Below are positions 40,862-50,032 of a stretch of DNA of 64,000 nucleotides, piece by piece. The notes beneath the pieces are model-generated. The model had not been told where the DNA came from and did not search any database. It saw only the letters and a list, made by a program, of their open reading frames with translations. The position numbers and the translations under genes are program-made. Every line of letters begins with the position of its first letter. Within the stretch, counting starts at the first letter, position 1. This DNA is from Cellulomonas sp. URHE0023 (GTDB lineage: Bacteria; Actinomycetota; Actinomycetes; Actinomycetales; Cellulomonadaceae), in NCBI RefSeq assembly GCF_000688475.1, contig NZ_JIAN01000009.1, positions 124,001-188,000 of the forward strand. Direction: 5' to 3'.

Positions 40862-42663
40862 GCGGCCCACACCGAGCACGGCCCGGGCCTACCGGTGCAC
40901 CCGACGTGACGACATGGGCCTTGACCGCCGGGGCAGCCGTTCTGATGTTCGCCGGCGTGCTGTGGTGCGGTGCGGCGCTCGCGTGCGTCCTGACCTCGCG
41001 CGACTTGCCCGAGGCGGGGCTGCTGACCGCGCTGCGCGCCGCCGCCCACCCGCGCGATCCGGCCTCGGTTTGGCCGCGACCCTCGGAGATGCCCGGGCCG
41101 GTCGCGTACTGGGCCGGGACGGCGTTGGCCATCGCCGTGATCGCAGCCGCGACGGCAGGCGTCTGGTGGGCGTCGCGGCGCCTCACGCGACCCGACACCA
41201 CCAGCGCTCGTGCTCTTCGTGACCTGCCCGGGATGGCAGCACCGCGGGACGTGTACGCCGTTGCCGGGCACCGCAGCCTGCGGGCTCGCGCCAACGTCGT
41301 TCGACCCTCGTTGGATCGCTCCGCCGGACCCCACGAAGTCGGCTACCGGCTCGGGCGGCTGCGCGGAGTCGACCTGTGGTGCACCGTCGAAGACTCTGCC
41401 CTGCTGGTCGGGCCCCCCCGGATGGGCAAAGGCCTGCACGTGGTCATCCCCTGGGTGCTCGACGCCCCCGGCCCGGTCGTGGCGACCTCTACCCGCCCCG
41501 ACACGCTCGCAATCACGATGCGGGCACGCCGAGCCCGCGGTCCGGTCGCGATCTTTGACCCGCAACGCCTGGCCGGGCTGCCCGGTGGGCTGACCTGGTC
41601 ACCCGTGCGCGGCTGTGAGACCCCGCGCACTGCGTTGGTCCGTGCCCGCGGCCTGGCCGCCGGCGCCGGGTTCGGGCGCACTGTCTCGGACTCCGACTTT
41701 TGGGCCGGACAGACCGAGACCGCTCTGCGCTGCCTGCTGCACGCTGCCGCCCTGGATCATCGCCGGGCCGTCGACCTGTACCGGTGGTCGCTGAACCCGG
41801 CCCTGGCCGAAGACGCCATCACCATCCTGAACCGCAGCTCGGGCGCCGCCGACGGGTGGGCGGATGCCTTGGAAGCCTCCATTCACTCCGACCCCCGCAC
41901 CCGCGACTCCATCTGGCTCGGCGTGCGCCAATCGCTCGCAGCCCTAGCCGACCCTGACGTCCTTGCCGCGGTCGACCCCAAGCCAGGCGAAACCTTCGAC
42001 CCCATCGCATTCCTGCACGAGTCCGGAACGTTGTACCTACTGGCCTCGGCCGTCGCATCGGGGTCCTGCGCACCTCTGGTGGCCGCGTTCGTCGAAGACA
42101 TCACCGAGACGGCTCGTGCGCTGGCGGCCCGCTCCCCCGGGGCACGGCTCGACCCGCCGCTGCTGTTGGCCCTCGACGAGATCGCCAACCTCACCCCGCT
42201 GCCCTCACTGCCCTCGCTGATGGCCGAAGGCGGGGGCTCCGGGATCACGACCCTGGCGGTCTTGCAGTCCTTGGCTCAGGCCCGCGCCCGCTGGGGTGAA
42301 CACGCCGCCGACGCCATCTGGGACGCCGCCACCGTCAAGCTCGTCCTGGGCGGCCTGGCCAAGTACCGCGATCTGGACGACGTCGCCCGCCTTCTCGGCG
42401 AGATCGACGAGCTCACCGAAACCCGCAACCGCAGCCGCACCGGCGACCACTCCACCTCGACCTCTGTGCGCACGGTCCCGGTGATGACCGCCTCGGTGCT
42501 GCGCACCCTGCCCTTCGGCACCGGCGTCCTGCTGCTGCGGCAAACCAAACCCACCGTCATCGACCTGGCCGCTTGGACTGCGCGACGCGACGCGAACGAC
42601 CTGCGAGCCGACCAACGCGCCGTCGAGCACGCGACCGCCACCGGGACGGCGGTGCCCGCATGA
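40858..42663 (+). CDS. TraG/TraD-type coupling protein
   Basis: A 601-residue type IV coupling protein. Two membrane helices near residues 20-45 and 83-105 precede the ATPase domain. Walker A LLVGPPRMGKGLHVVIPW is near 184, AIFDPQRLAG follows, and Walker B LLALDEIANLTPLPSLPSLMAEGGGSGI is near 440, then QSLAQARARWGEHAADAIWDAATVKLVLGG. This is the TraG/TraD/TraM recognition ATPase that links the relaxase-DNA complex to the T4SS channel. All core motifs look intact. It is joined to its neighbours by ATGA overlaps. Confidence 0.85.
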   Translation: MSGPHRARPGPTGAPDVTTWALTAGAAVLMFAGVLWCGAALACVLTSRDLPEAGLLTALRAAAHPRDPASVWPRPSEMPGPVAYWAGTALAIAVIAAATAGVWWASRRLTRPDTTSARALRDLPGMAAPRDVYAVAGHRSLRARANVVRPSLDRSAGPHEVGYRLGRLRGVDLWCTVEDSALLVGPPRMGKGLHVVIPWVLDAPGPVVATSTRPDTLAITMRARRARGPVAIFDPQRLAGLPGGLTWSPVRGCETPRTALVRARGLAAGAGFGRTVSDSDFWAGQTETALRCLLHAAALDHRRAVDLYRWSLNPALAEDAITILNRSSGAADGWADALEASIHSDPRTRDSIWLGVRQSLAALADPDVLAAVDPKPGETFDPIAFLHESGTLYLLASAVASGSCAPLVAAFVEDITETARALAARSPGARLDPPLLLALDEIANLTPLPSLPSLMAEGGGSGITTLAVLQSLAQARARWGEHAADAIWDAATVKLVLGGLAKYRDLDDVARLLGEIDELTETRNRSRTGDHSTSTSVRTVPVMTASVLRTLPFGTGVLLLRQTKPTVIDLAAWTARRDANDLRADQRAVEHATATGTAVPA

Positions 42664-43874
42664 TCAAGCTCGCACTCGGCGCGCTCGGCTTCCTGGCCGT
42701 ACCGGCCGTCGCGATCCTGACCGCCGTCGCCGTCGGAGGAGCGGCCAACGCCTGCATCGCCACATCCGCTGGCGGGCCCCTGGCCCAGGACGCCCCCATC
42801 CCGACCGCCGCCCGTACCTGGGTCGCCGAGACCAAGGCTGCTTGCCCCGACCTGCCCGAACCGTGGATCGCTGCGGTCATGGCCCAGGAGTCCGGGTTTC
42901 GGCCTGACGCCCACGCCAACGACTCCAACGGCGGCACCTGGGGTCTGCTGCAGATGAACGCTGCCATCTGGCACACCCACTACGGCAGCCCATGGGACGC
43001 CGACCTTGACTACAACGGCAACCCGGATATCGAGGACCCGAACACTCATGCCGCGGTCGGCGGCCGGTACCTGTGCGCCCGACTCGACGGCGTACGGCAG
43101 ATCCGGGCTCAGCATCCCGACTGGGCCTCCTCGGCCATCCCGATCCTGGATGCCCTGGTCATCGCTCACAACGCGGGCGAATCCCGGCTTCGGAGCTATC
43201 CGAACATCCCCGCCGTCACGGCCCAGTTCGTCCTCGATGTCGACCAGCACGCGACGACCTGGACCGCCGACGAGACTTCCGGCGCCATCCCCGAGACCGC
43301 GAACCGCGAGCAGCCCGCGACATCCCCACCGCCCGATACACCCGACAGCCGCGGCTGCCTCCCATCCCTCGGCGACGGCCAGGTCGTCGTCCCGGCTGGC
43401 ACATCGGCGGACGTCGCTACCGCCGTGCACAACGCCATGGCCTACCTCGGTGTCACCTCCGGATGGCATCAGCTATGCGACCGGCTCGCGTGCCGCGCCT
43501 ACGGGTACGTCGGATCCGGGTTCCCATCCGCGAAGGCGCATTGGACCCATGTGGTCGCCACCGGATACGCCCACCCCGCGGACCCCTGCCCGCCGCTGGG
43601 CGCGTTCACGTTCTGGAACACCGGACGGCCCTTCGGCCACGCCTCCGTGGTCGTGCAAGCCGACCCCGGCTGCGACCCCAACAAGATCCTGCTCACTGCC
43701 AACGGGGTCTTCGACTCCGCCACCGGCAACCACGGCGGCGTCTACCTGATCAGCTTCGCGCACCTGTCCGCGATGTACCTGCACGGCCACGGCTACCTCG
43801 GCTGGTCCGAGCCCATCTGCAAGGGAGCCCTGCTCCCCGCAGGCACAACCCACCCCGCTCCTCCGGGTCGATGA
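42660..43874 (+). CDS. Bifunctional peptidoglycan hydrolase (lytic transglycosylase + CHAP/NlpC-like)
   Basis: A 404-residue exported protein. The N-terminal hydrophobic segment (KLALGALGFLAVPAVAILTAVAVGG) is a signal or anchor. A lytic transglycosylase domain follows with the catalytic glutamate in AAVMAQESGFRPDA near residue 77 and the GTWGLLQMNAAIW motif. A Pro/Thr-rich linker (about 210-235) leads to a C-terminal domain with LACRAYGYVGSG (candidate cysteine) and FGHASVVVQ (candidate histidine), the pattern of CHAP or NlpC/P60 amidases. It should open the cell wall for the T4SS and act outside the membrane. Gram-positive conjugation systems regularly encode such two-domain enzymes. Confidence 0.8.
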   Translation: MIKLALGALGFLAVPAVAILTAVAVGGAANACIATSAGGPLAQDAPIPTAARTWVAETKAACPDLPEPWIAAVMAQESGFRPDAHANDSNGGTWGLLQMNAAIWHTHYGSPWDADLDYNGNPDIEDPNTHAAVGGRYLCARLDGVRQIRAQHPDWASSAIPILDALVIAHNAGESRLRSYPNIPAVTAQFVLDVDQHATTWTADETSGAIPETANREQPATSPPPDTPDSRGCLPSLGDGQVVVPAGTSADVATAVHNAMAYLGVTSGWHQLCDRLACRAYGYVGSGFPSAKAHWTHVVATGYAHPADPCPPLGAFTFWNTGRPFGHASVVVQADPGCDPNKILLTANGVFDSATGNHGGVYLISFAHLSAMYLHGHGYLGWSEPICKGALLPAGTTHPAPPGR

Positions 43875-44893
43875 TCATGATCGACCGAAGCACGCCTTCC
43901 CGAGATGAGCGCCTGGCCGCACTTCACGACCAGCTCGTCGCAGCCGTCGCGGCCCTTGTCGAAGCCGATCGCTGGCGACAGATGCTGATCGCCGCCGCCC
44001 GCTTTCCGACCTACTCACCGTCCAACGTCCTGCTCATCGCCACACAACGCCCCGACGCCACCCGGGTCGCCGGGATCCGGACCTGGAACAGCTTGGGACG
44101 CCACGTCATCAAGGGCGAACACGGCATCGCCATCCTGGCCCCTTGCACCTACCGATCAACAGTCGGCATCGACGCCTCGAGCACCGCTGGTAACCCACCG
44201 ATGATTGGGAGCATCGTGGACGGCGAGTCAGTCACAATGCGCGAACTTCGTGGCTTCCGGGTCGTCCACGTCTTCGACGTCAGCCAGACCGACGGCCCGC
44301 CCCTGCCCGCCGTCGAACCACAGCTGCTGACCGGCGACGCGCCCGACCACCTGTGGGAACACCTTGCCGCTCAAGTCACAGCAGACTCCTACGCGCTTGA
44401 GCGCCGTGCGTGCCCGCCTGGCGTGAATGGGTACACGTCGTTCGTCTCACGGACCGTTCGGGTGCGAGACGACGTCGAACTTGCACAGGCCAGCAAGACA
44501 CTGGCCCACGAGCTCGGGCACATCCGCGCCGACCACGAGCACCGTTTCCCCGACTACGCCACCAGCGCGCAATGCCGCGGCCAAGCCGAGGTCGAGGCGG
44601 AGTCGATCGCGTACCTCGTCGCGGCTAGTGCCGGACTGGACACGGCGAACTACTCGCTGCCCTATCTGGCCGGCTGGACCGATGGTCACCCCGAGGCACT
44701 GCGCGAATCAGCCGCCCACGTGATCACGGGAGCCCGCGGCATCGGCGTCCCTGACGTCACGGACGGCTGGGCTCCGTCAACCGGTGCCCTCTCGGCGTCT
44801 GTCTACGTCGACAGCACAAATGGATTGGACCCGCGCCTCGGCCGCGGTGACGCGAGCGCAGAGCTCGTGCAGGCCAAGACACTCCAAACCTGA
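43871..44893 (+). CDS. ArdC-like antirestriction protein with zincin domain
   Basis: A 340-residue protein. The N-terminal half (AALVEADRWRQMLIAAARFPTYSPSNVLLIATQRPDATRVAGIRTWNSLGR) is the ArdC-type single-stranded DNA-binding domain; the C-terminal half is a zinc metallopeptidase with HELGH near residue 212 and the downstream glutamate in EVEAESIAYLVA. ArdC proteins coat incoming DNA and counter restriction after conjugation. It is the last gene of the T4SS operon and starts with the ATGA overlap typical of this operon. The protease substrate is unknown. Confidence 0.8.
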   Translation: MIMIDRSTPSRDERLAALHDQLVAAVAALVEADRWRQMLIAAARFPTYSPSNVLLIATQRPDATRVAGIRTWNSLGRHVIKGEHGIAILAPCTYRSTVGIDASSTAGNPPMIGSIVDGESVTMRELRGFRVVHVFDVSQTDGPPLPAVEPQLLTGDAPDHLWEHLAAQVTADSYALERRACPPGVNGYTSFVSRTVRVRDDVELAQASKTLAHELGHIRADHEHRFPDYATSAQCRGQAEVEAESIAYLVAASAGLDTANYSLPYLAGWTDGHPEALRESAAHVITGARGIGVPDVTDGWAPSTGALSASVYVDSTNGLDPRLGRGDASAELVQAKTLQT

Positions 44894-44944
44894 AGTGGGA
44901 GCGCAGCGTCGACGACCTGTGGCGAGCAGGAATTTGGCCTCGAA

Positions 44945-45610
44945 CTACCACTCTCGACTCGTGCGGATCGGACGACTTCGACCCTCTGATGTCGTCGCCT
45001 TCACCGCTTCGAATTTGTCGAGGATCTTCTTGAGACGCTCGATGCTGTTCTCTGACTTGCTCTTGCGTGCGTACGCGAGCACGATCTCGCGGTCGTAGGC
45101 GTCCGTCGCGGCCAGGTCGTCGAGGTAGCGCTGCGTCAGTCCAACGGCGATGGCGTCGTGCCAGCCCTTGTATCCCTCATGCACGATGCCTTCAAGCACA
45201 TTCAGGGCTTCGGAGCTCAGGCCCGCGTCCATTACCTCGCCGGTCACGGCGTTGTACGCCCCGTGCAGCTTCGCCCAGGCGGTGTGCTCTCCCGGGATCC
45301 ATTCGACCAGCACCACAACACTCCCTTCCAGGTGCTGCACCTTCTCCATGACTTTGTAGGTCGGACACCAGGCGAGTACGACCCCGCCGTCTTGCGGGAA
45401 GCCGCTCCGTTCGGTAACGATCTCCAGCTTTGCGAGCTCCGGATGGTGTGTGGCCGAGTCCTTCCGGGGAGCCACCACGGTCAGGCGGGCCCCGTGCTCT
45501 CGCGCCACCGCCAGGCCGAGCCGCTTGCCCGGCTGGAGAGTGTCCTGCTCGGTGCCGCGTGGCACATAGACGTATCGGTGCCTCAGCACCTCTCTTAGCT
45601 GAGCGTGCAT
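44945..45610 (-). CDS. Conserved hypothetical protein
   Basis: A 221-residue cytoplasmic protein that I do not recognise. GGGGAGGG lies eight bases before ATG 45610, so translation is well supported. The order is a Rossmann-like start (RLGLAVAREHGARLTVVAP, GGVVLAWCPTYKVMEKVQHLEGSVVVLVEW) followed by helices (NVLEGIVHEGYKGWHDAIAVGLTQRYLDDLAATDAYDREIVLAYARK) and a charged tail. It converges with the T4SS operon, 52 bases from the ArdC gene, and may form a leftward unit with the relaxase operon upstream. A helicase- or nuclease-fold relation is possible but not demonstrable from the sequence. Confidence 0.6.
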   Translation of the reverse strand: MHAQLREVLRHRYVYVPRGTEQDTLQPGKRLGLAVAREHGARLTVVAPRKDSATHHPELAKLEIVTERSGFPQDGGVVLAWCPTYKVMEKVQHLEGSVVVLVEWIPGEHTAWAKLHGAYNAVTGEVMDAGLSSEALNVLEGIVHEGYKGWHDAIAVGLTQRYLDDLAATDAYDREIVLAYARKSKSENSIERLKKILDKFEAVKATTSEGRSRPIRTSREW

Positions 45611-45787
45611 GTCCCCGTCCCTCCCCGATCGTCCTGGTCAGGAGGCTAGATGCGACCACCGACAAACCTTCTTGCGATCGGTCCAGCGCACCGTCTCGAG
45701 CGCGGAGGGACGCCGGACGCGATCCCGAGCGCCCTGGGCCTCTGCGACTCCGCCGTCGTGGCACGACCTGCCGACGAAGGTTCAGCC

Positions 45788-46183
45788 TCAGGGCTCTCGG
45801 TGTGCGTCGGGTCGGCACCCCGTTCGGGACACGCAGTCGGCGATCCGTTGGCGTGCGACGGCGAAGCGCTCGTGCCAGTTCAACGGGGCGTCTGCGACGG
45901 CACTTGATGCGAACGCGCCCTGCCATGCCAGCTGCAGCGCAGAGAGCTCTTCGATGAGTTGGCCGTGTTGCGTCCAGCATGGGGGCACGATGCGGTGGTC
46001 GAGGCGGTAGCGCTCGACAAGCCAGGTGACCCACAGGTCGAGTTCTTCGAGCAGGAGCTCTTGGTCGGCTGGGCTGAATGCGGACCAGACGATCGGGGTG
46101 GGTGGTCCGATCGGCGCTGTGAGCACGCGCTTGGGGAAGAACGCCTGCTTCTGAGTCGTCGGTCGGCGGCGGGGGCGGGTCAT
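45788..46183 (-). CDS. DUF4913-like small protein behind the relaxase
   Basis: A 131-residue protein. The region LDLWVTWLVERYRLDHRIVPPCWTQHGQLIEELSALQLAWQGAF matches the pattern of DUF4913, in which a tryptophan-rich helix and PCW..H occur. Such proteins are frequent accessories in actinobacterial conjugative elements, with no known activity. Its ATG overlaps the relaxase stop by four bases, so it is translated with the relaxase. Confidence 0.65.
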   Translation of the reverse strand: MTRPRRRPTTQKQAFFPKRVLTAPIGPPTPIVWSAFSPADQELLLEELDLWVTWLVERYRLDHRIVPPCWTQHGQLIEELSALQLAWQGAFASSAVADAPLNWHERFAVARQRIADCVSRTGCRPDAHREP

Positions 46184-49100
46184 CGGATCAACGTTCCTTG
46201 CGGGACGGGGCTCACGGCGCCGGGGTACGGCTGGCGTGGACTGGTGGGAAGGTGTTGGGGTCGTTGTTGGTCGAGGTGGGCGATCGTGGCGGTGATCTCT
46301 GCGAGCCAGGCTGCTCGCGCGTTCGGGTCGCGGGGTTCGGGTCCGAGGCGATCGAGCCAGGCCGGATGGTCGTCGAGTACGGCGCTGGTCAGAGCTGCGG
46401 CGCGTTGAGCGATGAGCTCATCGATCGTGGTGATCAGGGCGAGGCCGTCTTCGTCGAGGCTCTCGCTGCTCCGGGTGATGGGCACGTCTCGCGGCTGCTC
46501 GGCGTGGGCGCGGAGCCACTTGTTTGCCTCGCTCGTCAGTTCGGTGATGGTGCCGTCCTCGCCAGTCGCGTCAACGATCTCGCGCAGGACCTTCGTGGTC
46601 TGCGGGGTGAGGGTGGCGATGCGGTCCAAGGTCGTGAACAGGCCGCCCGCCTCGACGGAGGCCAGGTCTTGGAGAGCGCGGTCGTCCAGTCCGGCACGGG
46701 TGAACGCTGCGGTCCATCGGGTGCGGGATGCCTCGGCGAGCAAGGTGCGTCGGATGGGCTCGAGGCGATGCATGGACCCTGCTGCGATCTGCTCGGTGGC
46801 GATTTGCGCGGTGGCGGACTGCTCGGCGCCCGGTGTGGCGACGATCGTGGCGACGACCTCGTGGCCGGCGCTGCTGGTCGGGACGTCGGGTAGGTCGTCG
46901 CAGTCGGGGTCGACGGCGTCGAGGGCGACGTAGACGTGGTTAGCGTGGCGCCCGCGGGACATCGCGACGTAGAGGTTCTCGCGGGCCATGCCGGGGTGGG
47001 CCAGCACATGCGCCCGGTCCACCGTCATGCCTTGGGCGCGGTGGGTGGTGGACGCGTAGCCGAGCTCGATGTCGTGGGCGACGTAGTGCGGCGGCAGCAC
47101 GATCGATACGGGTGCGGTGCCTGTGGCGGATCGCGTCCGCGTCGCGGAGATCGACCCGTCGGGGTGGGTCAGGGTGACGGTCCAGAGGTCCCCGTTGTGC
47201 ACGTAGGCGTGCCGCCCGGCTCCGTCGGGGCGAAGGGTGCGGTCGTTGCGGCGGGTCACGATCCGGTCCCCCGGCCCAATCTGTTCCCCGGCCACGGTTG
47301 TCACCCCGGCTGGTGCGACGAGCCCGTCGGCGACGCGATCCTTGTGGGCGCGGGCGTTCAGCGCCGCCACGGTTCGGGCGTCGGGGGCCAGCAGGATCGC
47401 GTCGGCGCCGTTGTCGATGTCGGTGGCCCAGGCCGTGTAGGCGTCCTCGAGCATCGCTTCGGCCGCTCCGGCGTGCACCCGGTCGTGGTCGATGTACGCG
47501 TCTAGGACGGTGGGGTCGCCGTCGCGCAGCCCGAGGCTGGCCGTGGCTTCCCAGGGGTGGCTGAATCGCCACAGGGAGGTGAGTCGGGCGGGTCTGCTGC
47601 GCTCCGCGAGCAGCGCGAACGCGCCGCCAGCGTCGACGGCGGAAAGCTGCCCGTGGTCACCGACCAGCAGCACCTTGGCCCCGGCCAGCCCTGCCTGAGT
47701 GACGATCGTGTCCAGCGTGAGGGTTCCGGCCAGAGATGCTTCGTCCACGATCACGAGCTGCCCCGGGCACATCACCCAACGCGCGTCTTCTCGGTCCTGC
47801 CCGGTCAAGGCGGTCTGGATCGTCCGCACCGCCCAAATGTCGCCCCGGTGTGCGGCGAGGTCTCGGGCGCTGACCAACTGCCCGCGGATGAGGTTGCGCC
47901 GCTGGGCGCCGGTCCCGGTCGACTCGAAGGTCCACTTGGCTGTGTTCTCACACGTGATCCCCAAGGCTCGGGCCAGCTCGGCCGCGGCCGCCGATGACGG
48001 CGCAAGTCCGATCACCGATCCGCGTCCGTAGGTGTGTTCCCAGGCTCGGCGAACACCGCGCAAGGTGGTCGTCTTGCCCGACCCCGCGGGCCCGACGAGT
48101 ACGTCCACGCGACGCCCGGAGGTGACGACGTGCCGCACGACCTCGACCTGGTCCGGCGCGAGCCGCGTCTGACCCTCCCCAGCGACGGCCGCGACTAACG
48201 CAGCCGGCGAGGTCGCCGGTGCGTCCAGAACGCCGGCCGCGTCCAGGAGCCGCGCTTCGGCAGCCAGGACTTTGCGACCGGTGAACCGTTCCTCGTCGGG
48301 ACGGTCGAACACCGACGACCCATCGGGCCGCTGATAGGCCGGCCCCGGGACGAACAGTGCAGGAGGAGCGGTCGAAATGGCCCCGGACAGGACCGTGCTC
48401 GTGACGGCGTCGAGCAGCGCCAGCCGGTCGTTCGGGCTAGCCATGACGAATCCGCGGGTGACCCGGGCGGCTTCGGCCAGCACATTCCACCGCGTCCAGG
48501 TCGAGCGCCGCTCCATCACCCCCGCCAGCACCGCCTCGGCCACCCTCTCGATCACCGGCGCGGGCACCGCATCCGCACGTAGCGGGACCGCTCGTCCGCG
48601 GGCCAGGACCGCCTCGGTGAGCTCCTCCGGCGACCGGCCGGTCAGGGCCGATGCACGTCGACGCCAAGCCGCCAGGAGCTCACCGAGCGGGCGGACATGC
48701 TTGGCCGGTCGGGTCGCCCGGGTCACCGTCTGGCGTAGCCGGGTGATCTCGATCCGGTTCGGCGTGCGCCCGTGGGCCGCGGCGAACCGCACGACCTCGT
48801 CGGTCATCGCCTCATCGATCCGGGTCGAACGCGAGGAGAACTCCCCCATCAGCGCATCGCCGATTCCCTCAACCTCCAGTCGCGGGCTGCGCCGCTCACC
48901 GCGGTGTCGCCACCCCCACCGCACGGGCAGCCGCCGGGCGAGCTCGTCGGCCATCAGTGCGTCATAGACCTCGGAGATCGCCACCGTCGCGTGGTGCAGC
49001 GCCCGCGAGTCCAGCGACCGCCACACGCCATCAAGACCCTGCACCTTGTTCGCGACCACCAGGTGGGTGTGCAGGTTCGGGTCGCCCGCCCGGGAATCCC

Positions 49101-49740
49101 AGTGGTCGAACCCGACCGCGACTGCACCGCGGGTGCGCTCCTGGCGGCACCCGGCATGCCCAGTCCGAGTGAACAGGGCGCGGGCCTCCAAGAACGCCAA
49201 CGCCTGACCCGCAGCCGCGCGATGCGCCCCAAGAACCGTCGCCTGCGTGCGGTCGTCGGCCACCGCCCACAGGGCAGACACGGACTTTGGCGGCGTGAAG
49301 GTCAGGTCGAACCCCGCCACCGCCTTCGGCGTACCACGCGCGAGCTCGACCCTGGTGATCGCTGCGACCGCCGAATGCCTTGCCGCGTCGTCCATCTCCG
49401 GCGGAAGTGCGCGCACCTGCGCTTCGACACGCTTAGCGACGGGCTCACAGCCGGGATAGACCCGTCCCAGCGGACTACCGGTCAGCGGATCACAGCCCCG
49501 ACCGAACATCCGAGCCATCGGCTCCTGCTCCACCTGCGCCCCCACCGCGAGCCCGACTGCGTCGGCTCCCCCGACACCTGCCAGGCCCGCGCCGAGCCAC
49601 CGCCCAGGAGGGTTCCCCGACTCGGTGTAGTACGCCGTCAACGACGTCGTACCGGCGCGATCGCAGTCTCCGGTCGCGGTGTGGCGCAACAGATACTGGT
49701 AGCCGGCGCCGGCCGTCAGCCGGTGCAACGTCATCACCAT
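46180..49740 (-). CDS. MobF-family relaxase with RecD-like helicase (TraA/TrwC type)
   Basis: A 1186-residue relaxase. It starts MVMTLHRLTAGAGYQYLLRHT, with the candidate catalytic tyrosines at residues 14 and 16. FDLTFTPPKSVSALWAVADD near 150 and GDPNLHTHLVVANKVQG near 220 (metal-binding HxH) complete the TrwC relaxase domain. The second half is a RecD-like SF1 helicase: Walker A VLVGPAGSGKTTTLRG near 547, VIVDEASLAGT, VGDHGQLSAVDAGGAF and GYASTTHRAQGMTVDRAHV. It should nick oriT and unwind the transferred strand. The start is set at ATG 49740 (or ATG 49734), as earlier codons would cover motif D. A 31-bp motif lies 43 bases upstream. Confidence 0.9.
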   Translation of the reverse strand: MVMTLHRLTAGAGYQYLLRHTATGDCDRAGTTSLTAYYTESGNPPGRWLGAGLAGVGGADAVGLAVGAQVEQEPMARMFGRGCDPLTGSPLGRVYPGCEPVAKRVEAQVRALPPEMDDAARHSAVAAITRVELARGTPKAVAGFDLTFTPPKSVSALWAVADDRTQATVLGAHRAAAGQALAFLEARALFTRTGHAGCRQERTRGAVAVGFDHWDSRAGDPNLHTHLVVANKVQGLDGVWRSLDSRALHHATVAISEVYDALMADELARRLPVRWGWRHRGERRSPRLEVEGIGDALMGEFSSRSTRIDEAMTDEVVRFAAAHGRTPNRIEITRLRQTVTRATRPAKHVRPLGELLAAWRRRASALTGRSPEELTEAVLARGRAVPLRADAVPAPVIERVAEAVLAGVMERRSTWTRWNVLAEAARVTRGFVMASPNDRLALLDAVTSTVLSGAISTAPPALFVPGPAYQRPDGSSVFDRPDEERFTGRKVLAAEARLLDAAGVLDAPATSPAALVAAVAGEGQTRLAPDQVEVVRHVVTSGRRVDVLVGPAGSGKTTTLRGVRRAWEHTYGRGSVIGLAPSSAAAAELARALGITCENTAKWTFESTGTGAQRRNLIRGQLVSARDLAAHRGDIWAVRTIQTALTGQDREDARWVMCPGQLVIVDEASLAGTLTLDTIVTQAGLAGAKVLLVGDHGQLSAVDAGGAFALLAERSRPARLTSLWRFSHPWEATASLGLRDGDPTVLDAYIDHDRVHAGAAEAMLEDAYTAWATDIDNGADAILLAPDARTVAALNARAHKDRVADGLVAPAGVTTVAGEQIGPGDRIVTRRNDRTLRPDGAGRHAYVHNGDLWTVTLTHPDGSISATRTRSATGTAPVSIVLPPHYVAHDIELGYASTTHRAQGMTVDRAHVLAHPGMARENLYVAMSRGRHANHVYVALDAVDPDCDDLPDVPTSSAGHEVVATIVATPGAEQSATAQIATEQIAAGSMHRLEPIRRTLLAEASRTRWTAAFTRAGLDDRALQDLASVEAGGLFTTLDRIATLTPQTTKVLREIVDATGEDGTITELTSEANKWLRAHAEQPRDVPITRSSESLDEDGLALITTIDELIAQRAAALTSAVLDDHPAWLDRLGPEPRDPNARAAWLAEITATIAHLDQQRPQHLPTSPRQPYPGAVSPVPQGTLIR

Positions 49741-49783
49741 CGCGTCGGCCCCGCTGACGACCGTGCCCCATCGCTCATGCGTA

Positions 49784-49813
49784 GTAGTGCGCCCGAAAAC
49801 GTGTAACACGCGA
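49784..49813 (-). promoter_or_regulatory. 31-bp-type motif, copy D (relaxase)
   Basis: On the minus strand it reads TCGCGTGTTAC and, nine bases later, GGGCGCAC. The first 11 bases match copies A and B, and the second block is kept at the same spacing. It lies 43 bases before the relaxase start and points toward it. Confidence 0.6.
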
Positions 49814-49894
49814 TCTGAACCTCGCGTGATCAATCCGGTGGTGCCAGAGGTGTCATGGCCCTCATCCGTCCCAACGACCACCGTCGAAACCGAC

Positions 49895-49925
49895 CTCGCG
49901 TCTTACACACCTCCTGGCGCACCTA
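49895..49925 (+). promoter_or_regulatory. 31-bp bipartite motif, copy C
   Basis: Left block CTCGCGTCTTACACAC, right block TGGCGCACCTA. It lies 107 bases before the 50.03-kb gene and is divergent from copy D across about 80 bases. The intergenic region 49741-50032 holds nothing else recognised and may also contain the origin of transfer. Confidence 0.7.
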
Positions 49926-50032
49926 GTCGTGTGACCGAGTTTCATCCACACATCCGGCCGATCGATCACATCGACCACCAGGGGCGCAGCACGGTGGACG
50001 AACCCGGTAGGACGACGAGAGAGGCGCAAGCG

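Noticed and set aside
45611..45787. Possible gene between the hypothetical protein and the DUF4913-like gene
   Set aside because: Open frames there are short, lack ribosome binding sites and look like codon-bias shadows.
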